Assembly (NCBI GenBank): GCA_034620365.1 | Contig: JAQGEQ010000041.1 | Span: forward strand, 434,001-498,000 | Direction of reading: 5' to 3' | DNA length: 64,000 bases | Source: Pegea sp. RAD2-039 | Lineage: Eukaryota; Chordata; Thaliacea; Salpida; Salpidae | In this document: piece by piece, positions 1-12,000 of the stretch | Layout: each line of letters begins with the position of its first letter | Numbering within the stretch: position 1 is the stretch's first letter | Translations under genes and position numbers: made by a program | Notes under the pieces: model-generated | The model's input: only the letters and a program-made list of their open reading frames with translations | Told to the model about the DNA's origin: nothing | Databases searched by the model: none

Positions 1-16
1 AAAAAGAGAAGGGGAC

Positions 17-1480
17 TCAGAACGGAGCCCTGAAGAACACCACAAGTGATTTGAGTAAAGGAGATAAAGATCTTTCTACACGAGTGTGTTGGCTTCTACC
101 TGATAAGTAATCTTCAATCCACTTTAAGATAAAGCTGTTGATTTTTAAATTTTGTAATACAATAATGAATTTGTTGTGTGGGACCAAATCAAACGCCTTA
201 GCAAAATCGAGATATATGATGTCATAAGGAGTATTACTTTCATACTGGGCTGTAAGCTCATTAAAAAGAGTAAGAAGTTGATTCAGGAAAGATCTCCTCT
301 TCACAAAGCCATGCTGGACATCAGATAATAAATGGTGCTCCATCGAATGACTGGCCATATGGTTGTGAATGCTATGTTCTTTAATTTTGCAGATAACTGA
401 AGTCAGCGAAACTGGTCTGTAGTTAAGTGCGGTGTTTATGGAACCTTTTTTATGAATAGGAGTTTTATAAATAGCTTTTTTCCAAAATTGTGGAACTCTT
501 TCTCGTATCAAAGTGATGTTAAAGAGTATCGATAAAGGCAATAATAAGAGGAAGTAGTTTTCTGAAAAACACAGCAGAGATGTGATCCAATCGTATGTTG
601 TAAATTCCTTAAATATCTGGGCAAATGTAATTTTTTGTTGACTCGATAAAGAGTTATGAATTTCTCAATTGACTCTTTAACGATGTTAGTAAACCTTGAT
701 TAAATAGTATTTATATGTGTCTTCGGTAGAGTTGAAAACATAAATCCAGTCAACACCTGATATAAACTTGTTAATACCATCATAATTTTCACGATAAAAA
801 TTCCTTTTGCTTGAAGTTTTAAAATTCATGGAAAAAGTTTGACGGATCTTGAATTCAATCATGTTGTGATCGTATGTCGGAGACATCGTATTTTTTGATC
901 AATGTAGATAATGTTCTGAGGGTTTAATATGATAAGAAGATTCAAAGTATTACCACTAATTTGGATTGGAAAAATAACCATCTGAGATGGGTTATTGGTA
1001 TCGAGGAAGCTTACAAAGGCATGACTTAAAATGGCTGAATTACGATTGTCGCTATTCAAGTTAAACAATTTTTCAATAACAGCCGAGTTCGGGTTATTCC
1101 AATCAATTTTACTAAAATTAAAATTTAGAATCTCAAAATTAATCTAAAATTAAAATCTATCTGATAATCTCAAATCCTGGACAACTAATGCCATCGATCT
1201 GAATTTTAGAGATCTTGGGTGCAAGCGATGTTTTATAAATTACGAAACACTGCCGCCTCTATCATACAGTCTGTCACAACGTAAAACACAAAAAAGATTA
1301 CCATCAGCCAGAGAAGAATCAGGGTACAACAGTTTCAACCAAGTTTTAGTGATAAAAATAAATGTAAAATCTTAAGAATGCAAAAGAGCTTTCAATTGGA
1401 AATTTTTGTTAATAATCGACCGCGCGTTGAAAAACATACCTAATGTAATAGAAGAACCGTCTTTTTCATGCTTATGAGAT
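17..1480 (-). pseudogene. LINE ORF2 remnant: endonuclease plus reverse transcriptase
   Basis: The endonuclease begins near 1430 with FNARSIINK and continues through ITKTWL, a DRLYDRGG stretch, KIDWN near 1105 and the terminal DHNMIEF near 850. All are standard positions in APE-type endonucleases, but they fall in shifting frames with stops. The RT part is open from 541 to 17 (about 174 residues), with NYRPVSLTS (motif 1), a GFVKRRSFLNQ segment and YLDFAKAFDLVPH (the motif A Asp). It runs out before the catalytic YxDD motif at the window start. This is a transposon pseudogene, not a host gene. Confidence 0.85.
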
Positions 1481-1599
1481 TTGATGATAGGCTTTTGTGA
1501 ATTGATATCTTGGGATAGAAGGATGGTATTCACAATTGTGTGCGGAGAGAGTTTGAAAAAAGTGTGGGTTTCGTGGTTATTTGCCACTTCCGTGTAAAA

Positions 1600-2573
1600 A
1601 AAACCTTGACAATTCTCAAGGCCCATGGTGAACCTCGAACTTTATATTTGAAATCAGTTGATTGTTCCTTCTGATTCCGGTTATACGCCTCTTTTAAAAG
1701 ACGCGTAATTTCTAAGCGATCATCTTCACACAAATCATGCGTTACTCTATTGTGCTCGAGTTTTTTGTCAAGTTAGTTTTTTCTTAGTTTATACAGTTTA
1801 GCAAGAAACTTCCGTTTGTCTCAACTTTCCTGAAAGGACACTTTATTCGGTTTTTGATGGCTTTTCGTTTCCAGTGTGGTCATTGGTATCTTTGGAACGT
1901 CCACAAAATCGAGGCCTTGAGGCACATTTGATAAAAAAACTTACTATCATCATATTTATTAGTCTCACAGACATTAGGTTAGTTACATTGTTTTCTCTGT
2001 CTTCACGGTCCAAAGTAAGTATTTTGTGCGTGTCGGTAACCTTCTTGGCAAGAAGCTGCACCATGCTAGCATTTTTGTCGGAATCGAAACCACCGACCAC
2101 CGAGGCCCATGTGACGGGGTTCTTTGTGATGCATAGGCATCGAGTTCATCCATTGAATTAGACAAACTAGTTATTTTTCTGTTTATTTTGGCACCATCGT
2201 TGCCAATTTCAGATTTAAATTTGGCAAATTCAGCGGATATCGATTAGCTGATGTCGGATAATAGGTTTGAATTAGAGTTAGAGGGGGCAGATGTTATGCT
2301 AATAGTTCTACATTTAATGCAGAACCATTTAAATCCCATTTGCTACATCTGGTTGTTTTCAGATATATCATAAATTTTCTTGCTCACATCACTACAGGTG
2401 AGATGAAACCAAGAGATGCATTAAATACATTCGATTGCTGGATCTTCACCAGGGCAAATTCTATTGCAGGATTGGCAATTGCCGTTGCATACTTGTTTTG
2501 ATGAAGTCGGTCTGTCAGAATTGTTCTATATACTGAAACATCAAGTTTTGCCACATTTATTTGGACTCACCAT
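1600..2573 (-). pseudogene. LINE ORF1 remnant with PHD-like zinc finger
   Basis: Conceptual translation from about 2573 downwards gives a Cys/His-rich segment with the pattern of a PHD finger: spaced Cys pairs, then WFHLTC, then a W-F-C-x-x-C end. A coiled segment and a DREDRENN-containing stretch follow. Near 1740-1620 comes a basic C-terminal part (EAYNRNQKEQ, then YKVRG and PWALRIVKV) like the end of LINE ORF1 proteins. At least four in-frame stops in the finger and its flanks, plus frameshifts near 2100 and 1740, break it. PHD fingers are known in ORF1 of some CR1-like elements. No function is expected. Confidence 0.7.
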
Positions 2574-2884
2574 ATTTTTTACTTTCATGAAAGATTTTTG
2601 TTGTAACCAAACCAAATAGTTCGAATCGATTTCTTATCCTTATAGAATAATTTATCGCAAATAATATACAAATCACTTACTCAAACTAATTTTATCACAA
2701 CTTATAAGCACTATTCAATAAAATTTAACCTGAAAACCTTATTCAAATAGAATTATAAAGACAAACTACCTCGTACTGCTGAGAAATTCTCATTTAGTTT
2801 GTATAATATTACAATATACTATATTATATATATAAATTATACTAAAATATAAATATATCACTTTCCTAATACAAGAGCTTCATC

Positions 2885-4000
2885 ATTATCTCAGCCCATT
2901 ATAAAGGAAGTATAAAAAAGCTCTAAACTACAGACCAATTTCTCTTACTAGTATCTTTTGCTAAATCTTCGAATTGATTATTTCAAATAATATTCCGACT
3001 CAACTTCTGCATAAAATTCATCTTTTGATTTGGTTTTCTTCTGAGATTCTCCGATAATCTGCTAAGAATGTCCTGCATAAACCAGTGACTATGTTCTGAT
3101 ATAAGTAATATTATTTATACAGAAATTCACAAAGTCTTCGATCCATTTTCACATCCCATTTTAGTAAAAACTCTCAGGCAATTCGATATTAAACCTACTC
3201 TTCTCTCTTGGACTGAGCAATCTCTTTAATATAAGCAACAAGTCATCATTCTATTTCAAGTTTTCTTTTATAGACCATCTGTGTATATTTAGTTCTTGTA
3301 ATATCGAAGCATTTTTTCGACCTTAGAAGAAACCTTAGAAAATCCTTAATTGTTACCTTTTGCACGAAGCAGGCAAAACAAGGGATTTTTCTCAATCTAT
3401 TTCGGTTCTATGTATTCTTTGTATGGAGTTTTGGCCTTGAAATAGACCTTATAAATTCTGAATCAATTCAAAGATCTTTTCTAGAAAAGCTTTCTTTAAA
3501 ATGTGGCGTACCCCCTTATTCATACAAGACCGTCTATATAAGCTTTTATCAGAAACATAATTATTGCAATATCGACGCCTTTTCTGCGACCCCTCACTAC
3601 TATTTAAAATTAATAATGGTTTCTGTTATCTTAACTTTGATGATCTTTAAAAATTGCAATCGTTCATACAGAGGTTTATAAAAGAATTAACCCCCTCAAA
3701 AATTTGTATAACACCAAGTGGACTTTTTTATGAATTATAACAGATTCTCTTCATGACTCCATCGTTACATTAAAATCTATCTCCTCTTTTGAGATTTTGT
3801 TAAAAAATATGGTTTAAGTAATTTTGTTAGTAAGTGATATATGATGCTGTCAGTTTCTTCTTTAATTTGGTAGTTTTGATTCAAAACTTATATTTAATAA
3901 TGCCTTTTCAGTGTTTCTATTTTTTCTAAATTAAGCTATGATACTTAAGATCTTTTAATTATCTTTCTGCGCTAATTTTTTAGGTTTAATTGCTGTTATG
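2885..4000 (+). mobile_element. Decayed LINE fragment, family B (RT C-terminal half plus 3'UTR)
   Basis: On the plus strand, broken frames spell a KGS start, then PISLTSI-like motif 1 near 2935, a QR-F-EKLSLKCG segment near 3470 and an RRLF segment near 3580. The piece at 3572-3663 closely resembles the reverse complement of 22143-22203. The part after about 3840 resembles 24983-25140. So three partial copies of one family lie in the window. There are many stops and no intact ORF. Confidence 0.7.
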
Positions 4001-5067
4001 TTACATATATTTATTATGATTTGTATTTAAAATGCAAAACATAGAAACCAAACTTGATTATGAGCATAATGTCTACTCCAAGGTAAAAAGGTTGTTAGCA
4101 TTTTAAGTATAGATATGTTGTTATCATTTTCGTCTAATGTTAATTCCTTGGGTAAAATTATTTTAGCGAAAAAAGTTATATTGTTGATATAGAATATAAA
4201 AACAATGATAATTACAAGTATATAGTTTTTGTTGATTTTTAAAATTGTTACTTTTACGCTAAAGTCTTAGCTTAAAAATATTATAAATTGTTTTATTAAA
4301 TTTCATTTCATACAAAATTAATTGTAAAAATGTCTCTTTTATACTTAAGGTATGTTTTCAAGTTTACTGCAGCAAAGCTTTAAACTATTCAAAGGTTTCT
4401 CCATTTGTAAAAATTTAAAAATATAATAATTTTTGTATATAAGTTTTGGATAATTATTTTTATATCTATTTAAATAACTAAATTCTTAGTTGTTACCTTT
4501 TTAAAATATTGATTTTTGTATGTATTTTACTTTTTTTCTTGGTTTCAAAAATACTTTAGGAAATTTATAATTTACATTTTAATATATCAGTTTTATATAT
4601 TTTTTTAATAAACTTTACATTTTTCTATTGCTTTCTGACATAAAATTCATTTAGTTAATCCATTTATTTGGGGTGCTTGAGTTTTATATGGCTGATGATT
4701 TATTAAATATAAAATTATGTATAATGATAATTATAAGGCCTGCTTTAGTCAAGAACCACTATACTGTAATGTTAGAAACAAAGCAACACACATTAAAATG
4801 CAAAAGAGCTATAAGTTTTTAGGGTTTCTTTCTTTTTCTTTGAAGCTGTTTTTTAATATGTATAGAAAAAAAATAAAGTAATTATTTTACCTAAATTATT
4901 TATTATTAGATTACCTGAATTATTTTACTTTTTAAGCTTTATTTTATACTATTTGTGATAAACACAGAAAGTTTTGTGTTTGAAAATATATATTTCTGAT
5001 TTTTAATCTTTTTATATAAACTGATTTTAGTCTTATTTATAATAATCTATAAGTATTTATCTTTATA
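4001..5067. other. AT-rich intergenic stretch
   Basis: I see no ORF, RNA gene or clear repeat here. The sequence is simple A/T-rich DNA leading up to the PYM start codon. A promoter for PYM should lie in the last few hundred bases, but no TATA box or initiator can be singled out in this composition. Confidence 0.5.
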
Positions 5068-6060
5068 ATGTCGACTGAAGAAATAAGATTAGAAAGATCA
5101 AATGGAGCAGGAATTGTGAGAGACCAAAATGGTAATTGATTTATTAAATTTGTTCTCCAATTGTTTATTATCCAATAAAATATAAAATTAACTTTTAGAA
5201 AAATATATAATAAGCAATTATATGTATTTGTTTGATTTTAATAATATATTTTTATTATAGCATTTACTTATTGAATTATTTGTCATTAAGTTGTGTTTAG
5301 AAATTGAAATTATTTCTTTGAATATAGATTTTATAAAATAAACATCATTTAGTGAAATGTTGTTTTTATCTATCATCCTCTCTTAACATTTCAGGGGTCG
5401 CTTTTATACCAGCAACTCAAAGACCTGATGGTTCATGGAGAAAAGCACAAAGAGTTCGGCAGGGTTATGTCCCTGAGGAAGATCGTGCCAGGTAAGAAAG
5501 TCATCAGTTACATCATCTAACTGATGTTCAACATTTCTTAAACCTAAAACATGAAATCTTTCTCTAGATATGAAGTAACTCCTAGTAGAAATCGTCGTTT
5601 AGCTGGTATACCTGGACTGACCATCAAACCAACTCCTGCCCCAAGTGCAGTGACCACTGTACCAGGACTAGTGACCCAACCAACTCAAGATATCCGACTC
5701 AGTAAAGTGGCAAAGAAGAATAAAAAAAGAAGCGAACAACGTCAAAAAAAGAGACAAGAAAAAGCTGCTGCTGAAATAGAGCAGCAATATAAATATTTGA
5801 CGGATCATCAGACAGATGTTAGTGAACTTGCTGATCGATTGACAAATACAAACATAAATCCAACTTCTGGTGCTCCTAATAGCACCTTAGATGAAAAGTC
5901 CCGACGAATCCGAAGTCTACAAAAAAAATTGCGTCAAATTGAAGTTTTAGAGAAGAAAATAGAAAAGGGCGAAATATCAAAACCAGATGCTTCTCAACTG
6001 GAAAAGATCAAGAAAAAAGAAGTTCTTTTGAAAGAACTTGAAGAAATGACAGTTGAATAA
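5068..6060 (+). CDS. PYM1: PYM / within-bgcn homologue, exon junction complex disassembly factor
   Basis: Three exons (5068-5131, 5395-5491, 5568-6060) join in phase to a 217-residue protein. PYM binds the Mago-Y14 pair of the exon junction complex through its N-terminus and the 40S ribosome through its C-terminus, removing EJCs from translated mRNA in the cytoplasm. The N-terminal signature is present: [10 protein letters not shown] across the first junction, [17 protein letters not shown], and a GYVPEED segment before exon 3. A Lys/Arg-rich coiled stretch follows at about residues 90-120. The C-terminal [13 protein letters not shown] helix and the basic/acidic tail match the ribosome-binding end of the family. 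Length is normal. No AATAAA follows in the 247 nt before the next gene. Confidence 0.93.
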
Positions 6061-6293
6061 CTGAAAAACTGATCAACTAAATGTTATTGCGATTGTACAT
6101 ATGTCACTATGTTTGTATAAATCAACTAGAAAATATTTCTCATTTTTAGAGAAAGACTTAACGACTTAGCTGCTAGGTGTTTATGATAACCACTCAATGT
6201 GATGATTTCCAATCTTTTCATTTGAATATCATTTGCATAAAAGTTCAACGCAATACTTTTGTGCTGTTAATCACACAATATTTTTCTTTTTAG

Positions 6294-6307
6294 GTAGAGT
6301 GTTTAAA
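6294..6307 (+). promoter_or_regulatory. Splice-acceptor-like site just before the NDUFB4-like start
   Basis: A pyrimidine tract ending in TTTTCTTTTTAG (AG at 6292-6293) sits 14 nt before the ATG at 6308. It could be the 3' end of a 5'UTR intron or a trans-splice acceptor. It also argues that the in-frame extension back to 6233 is not coding. Confidence 0.5.
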
Positions 6308-6805
6308 ATGTCAAAAATTCCTTATCTAGAACCTGACCAGGGCGATGTGCTCAAGAAGTCGCGACAAATCAACAACACTTTTCTGCGTTTCTGTCTTCGC
6401 CCAACCATCAATTTTCGTGATAGTGAAAAGGGCCATATTCCTGCTACAATAAAACAAAGTAACTTTGTTCCCCCAACATCCCAGGAACTGCTTGCTCATC
6501 AAGAACGTCAAGAGATTCGTGGGCGTCTAAGACGAAAATATTGGAAGCTTGCTTATGATCCAGTCAATGGTAAATATTGGAACCCAAGTGTTAGTGACCC
6601 TATGGTTACTCGTTATCATACCGTGCGCTCTGTTTGGCATTTGGAACACACCGTCAAACTTTCTGATACCTTCCATTCTAACCGGTTTTTTTTGCTTGGT
6701 TTGTTTGGTTTAATGGGAGCCTCTATCTATTATACTCTATATGGCTCGTTTCGAGATCATGAAAGAAAATCCGTTGTAAAAATGGTTCAAGAAGATATTA
6801 TTTAA
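6308..6805 (+). CDS. NDUFB4-like mitochondrial complex I accessory subunit
   Basis: Single exon, 165 residues. The resemblance to NDUFB4 (B15 subunit of NADH:ubiquinone oxidoreductase, mitochondrial inner membrane) is by motif order. A helix QERQEIRGRLRRKYWK (about 65-80) is followed by DP and NP turns, an R-x-x-x-VRS segment, one predicted membrane span at about 127-146, and a charged tail beginning FRDHERK. The protein is some 35 residues longer than the usual NDUFB4, mainly from an N-terminal extension. The start at 6308 is chosen because a splice-acceptor-like site lies 14 nt upstream. It follows PYM by 247 nt on the same strand. If it is not NDUFB4, it is at least a small single-pass membrane protein. 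Confidence 0.6.
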   Translation: MSKIPYLEPDQGDVLKKSRQINNTFLRFCLRPTINFRDSEKGHIPATIKQSNFVPPTSQELLAHQERQEIRGRLRRKYWKLAYDPVNGKYWNPSVSDPMVTRYHTVRSVWHLEHTVKLSDTFHSNRFFLLGLFGLMGASIYYTLYGSFRDHERKSVVKMVQEDII

Positions 6806-6870
6806 AATAACTTTCTACTGTATCATTACTTTCATCTCTAACCAGCTTTTCAATAACCTCGTGATAGTAT

Positions 6871-6891
6871 AATAAATATTGACTGAATAAA
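6871..6891 (+). terminator. Polyadenylation signals after the NDUFB4-like gene
   Basis: Two AATAAA hexamers (6871-6876 and 6886-6891) lie 66-86 nt after the stop codon. They are the first canonical signals downstream of both PYM and the NDUFB4-like gene. Confidence 0.6.
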
Positions 6892-7064
6892 GAGGTCTAC
6901 TGAATAACATGTGTGATGTTATAACAATTGAAAAACTTTATAAATCTATCTAACTAGTTTTTGTACCCTAAAACCAAATTTCTGATTAGGCTGCCGGTCG
7001 AGATTAGCTTGTATTGATTATAATTTGTCTGTTTTTCTGAAACGAATGTAGATATTAATAAGTG

Positions 7065-7101
7065 GCAAAAACAGTGACCTACTTAGGCCGAGAACAGCCA
7101 C
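7065..7101 (-). repeat. Short fragment sharing the end of the tRNA-Val SINE
   Basis: The stretch around 7075-7100 (TGACCTACTTAGGCCGAGAA and onward) nearly matches 7620-7646 (TGACCTACTTCGGCCAAGAA and onward), which is the 3' end of the SINE copy at 7610-7897. It is probably a heavily truncated third copy. Confidence 0.45.
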
Positions 7102-7609
7102 ACAAGAAAATTAATTTTCAAATACTTAGCTGCCTTACGATTGAGAAATAACACTCATAACACACCAGGGCTGCATTAAAACTAAATTATTTTTTTGAAA
7201 CTAGTAATAGTGTTTTTACCATATGAATGTTTTTAATGATCTGAAAGAGATGGCCATTAATCATCTTTTACTTTTTTAAGCTTTTAACACAAATTGGGAG
7301 ATGTAACAAATTTGAAACTACTAAAAACGTAAACATGTAACTACAAGAAATGAAAATAAACATTAGAAATTCGTTTTTTTAATGGCTGTTTTAGTACTTA
7401 GAATCTATAAAGAGCTTCAACATTTAGGGCATGGTTTTTTGTATATTAAAAATAGGTTATTGGTCAAACAAAAGCTGAAACTTACCTTCTATAGCTAAGT
7501 TACATATATTTTTATCAATTATTCTCATTAGTATCAGTTTTCTCAAGCTTTTTATATACTCCTTACAATAATAGTCACCTAGGATTATAGTCAAGTTGGT
7601 TTTTGAGAA

Positions 7610-7897
7610 AGTAATAGTATGACCTACTTCGGCCAAGAACAGCTATGCTTGAAGCCAGAGTAGAAATCATGGAGATCCAGTTGTTACCCATGCAGCACGA
7701 TTCCTCTCTCAAAGTCAACAAAGTATGCAGCTGAACAGAAGGACTAATAGAAGTGTTGTCGTTAACCAGACTAACAAGGCTCTTCTACCTAGGTTTTATA
7801 CGGATTTTTTTCTTGTCCCCAATACGTGTCTGCCTGGGCTCGACCCCGGGACCCTCCGCGAGTTAGGCGGGTGTGATAAGCGCTACACTTCAGAGAA
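7610..7897 (-). repeat. tRNA-Val-derived SINE, copy 1
   Basis: On the minus strand the element starts with a tRNA-like head at 7897-7826 (72 nt). It has an A-box region AGTGTAGCGCTTATCAC, an anticodon arm with loop CTAACTC (anticodon AAC, Val), and a B-box-like GGTCGAGCCC. A non-tRNA body follows to about 7610. The body matches the copy at 8585-8885 on the same strand: the pair ATCCAGTTGTT / ATCCAGCTGTT and the pair GTGTTGTCGTTAACCAGA / GTGTTGTCATTAACTAGA are in the same order. Mismatches in the acceptor stem show the tRNA is no longer functional. The predicted ORF at 7725-7916 lies within this repeat and is not a gene. Confidence 0.7.
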
Positions 7898-8584
7898 GGA
7901 AAACGTAGGATTATAAAAGTGATTTAAAATGAGATGAATGCGCTATTGCGTGTATTAGAAAACTTTTTATTCTGCATAATTTCTCACAGTAAAGTATTTA
8001 GGTAAAATGCTGATGAAGCCATTTTGTGACACTTAGTAAATTTTTACTTTAAGGTTGAATGCTGAGCCTTTAAAGCTATCAAATACTATTCATCAATTTC
8101 AAACTATTTGTATATTTATTATTTTATTTAATGTTAAGTGCTTGAACTTATAACTTATTTAATTCCTGATATAACTTGAGGTCGAGTATGCTAAAAAAAT
8201 ATTAGAATAAAATTAGTAAAGTCATTCAAAAACATATTTTTTTGATAAAAAATTGTTATATTTATCTATCTCATTATATTGTTGTAATTATAGATAAAAA
8301 GATTTAATTTTATAAATTTACTAATGTATTTATTTGTTTTTTAGAAAACTAGTTTTCATAAATTTCACAAGTTTTAAATGTTATATAACATGTGATTTCA
8401 TTAAAGAAATTGATTTTACAAATAGTTTGTTTTCAGATTTCTCTGATTGATAGATTTAATGATACAATGAAATTTTGATTCAAAATAAATATTTCATAAA
8501 GTTTATCCTACAAAATGATTTGCTTAGTTTAAAAAATAAATAGGTTTTACTTTATACTATTTTTATCATTTAATCTTAATATTG

Positions 8585-8885
8585 CTAAAGCTTGCTTGCG
8601 CCACAAACGGTCATATTACATATATGTGCCAGGGCAGAAGTTATGGGTATCCAGCTGTTGAGCAGGATCCCACTCTCCACGTCAACCAGGTATGCAACAG
8701 AAGGAATGATACACCCAGCTGGCGTTGCAGGAGCTACCAGAATGACACTGAGTACAGTGGCGAAGTGCCTGTAGGGCTTCAATTCCAGCATTAAATTTGG
8801 AGTTTTACATCTCCTGAGGTGTTGTCATTAACTAGAGTAACATTGTCCTTTTACCCAGAATTTTATGGACTTTTTATTGTCACTA
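8585..8885 (-). repeat. tRNA-Val SINE, copy 2 (head missing)
   Basis: This stretch is collinear with the body of the 7610-7897 element, including the AACAGAAGGA and GTGTTGTC-TTAAC blocks, but it lacks the tRNA-like head. It looks 5'-truncated. ORFs on both strands here are by-products of its higher GC content. Confidence 0.6.
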
Positions 8886-9011
8886 GTAAACATACTTTAG
8901 CAAAATTAAATTTTGTTATAGATGCAACTTGTAATAGTAATAATGCATATAATCATTTTGTTTTGTTTTTCAAATATATTTCTTTTATATATTAGGTGAT
9001 GATATTATGAA

Positions 9012-12000
9012 ATGGATAAATATTTATTAAAAAAAGCTTCTAATAATTCTGAAACAGGAAAAAAAACTGTTGAGAATATTTTACGGTCTGTTTTCAAACA
9101 CAAAGGCTTCAGAAATGATATTCAAAAAGAAGCTGTGAAAACAGTTTGTAAAAGAGAAAAAGATGTTTTTATTTCAATGCCAACAGGAGCTGGAAAATCT
9201 CTTTGCTTCCAATTACCTGCAATTTATCTTGAAAAAGTAGCTATTGTAATTTCACCCTTGATTGCTCTAATGCAAGATCAGTTAGACCATTTAAAAAATA
9301 TTGGTGTTGTTGCAGAAACATTGAACTCAAAACAGAATTATAAGCAAAGAAAAGAAGTTATTTGTGATTTAAAAAGCCCTCAACCAAAATGTAGGCTCTT
9401 ATATGTTACACCTGAGCAAGTATCAACTCCCACTTTCAAGGAGGTAGTTGATATTATGATGAAGAATAATTCAATTTCCTTATTTGTGGTTGATGAAGCT
9501 CACTGTGTCTCTCAATGGGGTCATGATTTTCGCCCAGATTTTTTAAAACTTCATCAGCTTAGAAGTATTATGAGGGGAATTCCCTGTGTTGCTTTGACGG
9601 CAACTGCTCCTGAAGCCGTTCAAAAAGATATTTTTCAAGGTTTGTTATTAGGAAAAGACACAAAGGTGTTTAAAAAAAGTGTTTTTCGCCCAAATTTGTT
9701 TTATGACATTAAACACAAATCTGTAATTGATGAACCTTATAAAGATTTGGAAGTATTCTGTAGAAAAGCATTAAACCAACTTGGGTGTAGTAGCAAGTGG
9801 CATGGTTCGGGTATCATCTACTGCCACAAACGTGAAGACTGTGAATTGATAGCTAGTGAACTAACCCAAAGAGGCTTACATGCTAAAGCATATCACGCTG
9901 GATTAAAAGATAAATTAAGAAGTGAAACCCAGGAGTTATGGACACAAGATAAGTTACCAATTATTGTAGCAACCATAAGTTTTGGAATGGGCGTTGATAA
10001 GCCGGATGTAAGATTCGTTGCTCATTGGACTATCCCCAAATCATTGGCTGGTTATTACCAAGAGTCAGGTAGAGCTGGTAGAGATGGTCAATTATCTTAT
10101 TGTCGTTTATATTATTCTCGTTCAGATAGAAATATGATGAACTTTTTGATTGCAAAAACAGAACATAGAAAAGGGACAAAAAGTCACAATACATATGTGA
10201 AAAATTCAAAAGTGAATTTTGAAGATATGGTTCACTATTGTGAGGAAATAAAATGTCGTCATAAAATCATATGTAAGTTCTTTGGTGACAAAATATCTGA
10301 TTGTAAAAAGCATTGCGACGTTTGTATTAATCCTGAAAAAGCTCGTAAGGAACATTCCAAACTAGATGCAAAAACATTTGGTCTTGGAAACAGAAAAAAA
10401 TCTAAATTCGAAAAAAATATACAAAATTCACCTTTTGGCGAATATGATGCTTCTCTTTATGGCGGTGGTCGACGAGGTTTTGGAATTGATAAAACAGTTG
10501 CAGAAGATTCTGACAATTTTTCAAGTGATAATACAATTCAGAAAAAAGACTGGGATACATTCTTATCTAAGCAATTTTCTCTTAGAAGAACCTCTGCAAA
10601 CCACAAAAATAGGCTAATAGAAGTTCCTTCATGTTGTCCCCTAATAAAAGCAGAAGTTTTTCGTTTTCCTACTTGTAGTTTTGAACTAAGAATAGGAAGA
10701 TACAATCAAATCAAAAGTTTGCTATCAATAAATTTTGCTACTTGTAATCATGAAAGTCTTGCAGAAGATATACTACAAAAAAAATCTGCTTTTCTTGAAT
10801 ATAAAGTTTTCTCTTCATCCAAAAGTAGAGTTGCATATAATGCTTCAATTGTTAAAATTGTTGGTGAAGTAAAGAAACTAACTAAAGATGGACAATTACA
10901 TGATTGTTTTAAAACCAAAATGAAAACAAATAATGAATTGGTTGAATCAGCAACAGATATTTATCAACAACCAGCTTCTTTGAAACGTATTTGCCATGCC
11001 TCAGATAATGTAGGTTTTAGATCAGCCCTAGAAATATCAAAAATGACTCCATCAATTTCAATTGATTTACCAAATAAAGAAAACAATGACGAAGATAAAA
11101 ATAATCAGCCTCTACCTTCTTTTCAATCAGCCTCAGCTTTACTCAAAAAGAACAAATATGATGCTGTCAAAAAACCAGAAAAAGTCCAAGATATTTCTAA
11201 GAGTGTCAAACCAACAGAGGCAAGCTTAATGAAGCTGTCAGCTAGTAATGTTACTTTAAAGGAAGATTTGTCAGAACAGAGTGTACAGCAAGTTGACAAA
11301 TCAACTATTTTATCAAATGAATTACTGATAGATGATATCATAGTCATATCTGATGATGAATGTATTTCAGCACTGGATGAAAAATCTAAAAAGTCTTCGC
11401 TTAAAAAGATAAACCATAAAGTTTATCCAGTAAAGGACCTTAAACAAAGTGATTCCACAAAAGTAGAACAAGTTTCATCTGATTTCAAAGCCAGTTGTCA
11501 TAGTTATATCTCCCAGCTTAAAACTGAAAACGTTGAATCATATATCTCATCCAAATGTGATATTAACAGCAAGGTAGAAGATGTAGATAAATGTAAATAT
11601 AAATTCAAGAAAAAAAGAGCTTTTATTCCAATGGGCAATGAGAAAGAAACTAATGAAGTAAAAATGATGGAGAATATCCCTAGAAAGAAATTAAAGCATC
11701 GTCAACCATCACCAACCTCAAACGTTAGAAATGCTTTAAAAAATAGAAAACCCTCAAATGTAAATCCCGAAAAGTTTAAGAATAATGCTAAAATCATAGT
11801 TTCTTGTCTCACACCTATGTATAGTAAAAAGCAGTTTGTGTCTAAAGAAGTATTCAAAGAGTTTTCAAAAAATCTGAACATATTACTAATTGATAGCATT
11901 GCTTCTAGTGATAAACAAATTAAGCATATTACTAAACAAATATTTTCTACTTATTTAAAAGAAACTAAAAATAAACAAATCGAAAATGTAGAAGCAGATA

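Larger units (their letters stand above)
1..2575 (-). mobile_element. Decayed non-LTR retrotransposon (LINE), CR1/Jockey-like, cut by the window edge
   Basis: Read on the minus strand this shows the order of a two-ORF LINE: an ORF1 with a PHD-like zinc finger (about 2575 to 1600), an apurinic-type endonuclease (about 1480 to 850) and a reverse transcriptase (541 to 17). The copy carries many in-frame stops and frameshifts, so it is dead. The catalytic YxDD region and 3' end lie outside the window. Assignment to the CR1/Jockey group rests on domain order and RT motifs; I could not run a classification. Confidence 0.85.

Noticed and set aside
7725-7916. 63-residue ORF with LPGLDPGTL
   Set aside because: It reads through the tRNA-Val-like SINE; the odd peptide is a translation of the B box and anticodon arm.
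8582-8794. Overlapping ORFs on both strands
   Set aside because: They lie in the second SINE copy, whose higher G/C content produces open frames on both strands.
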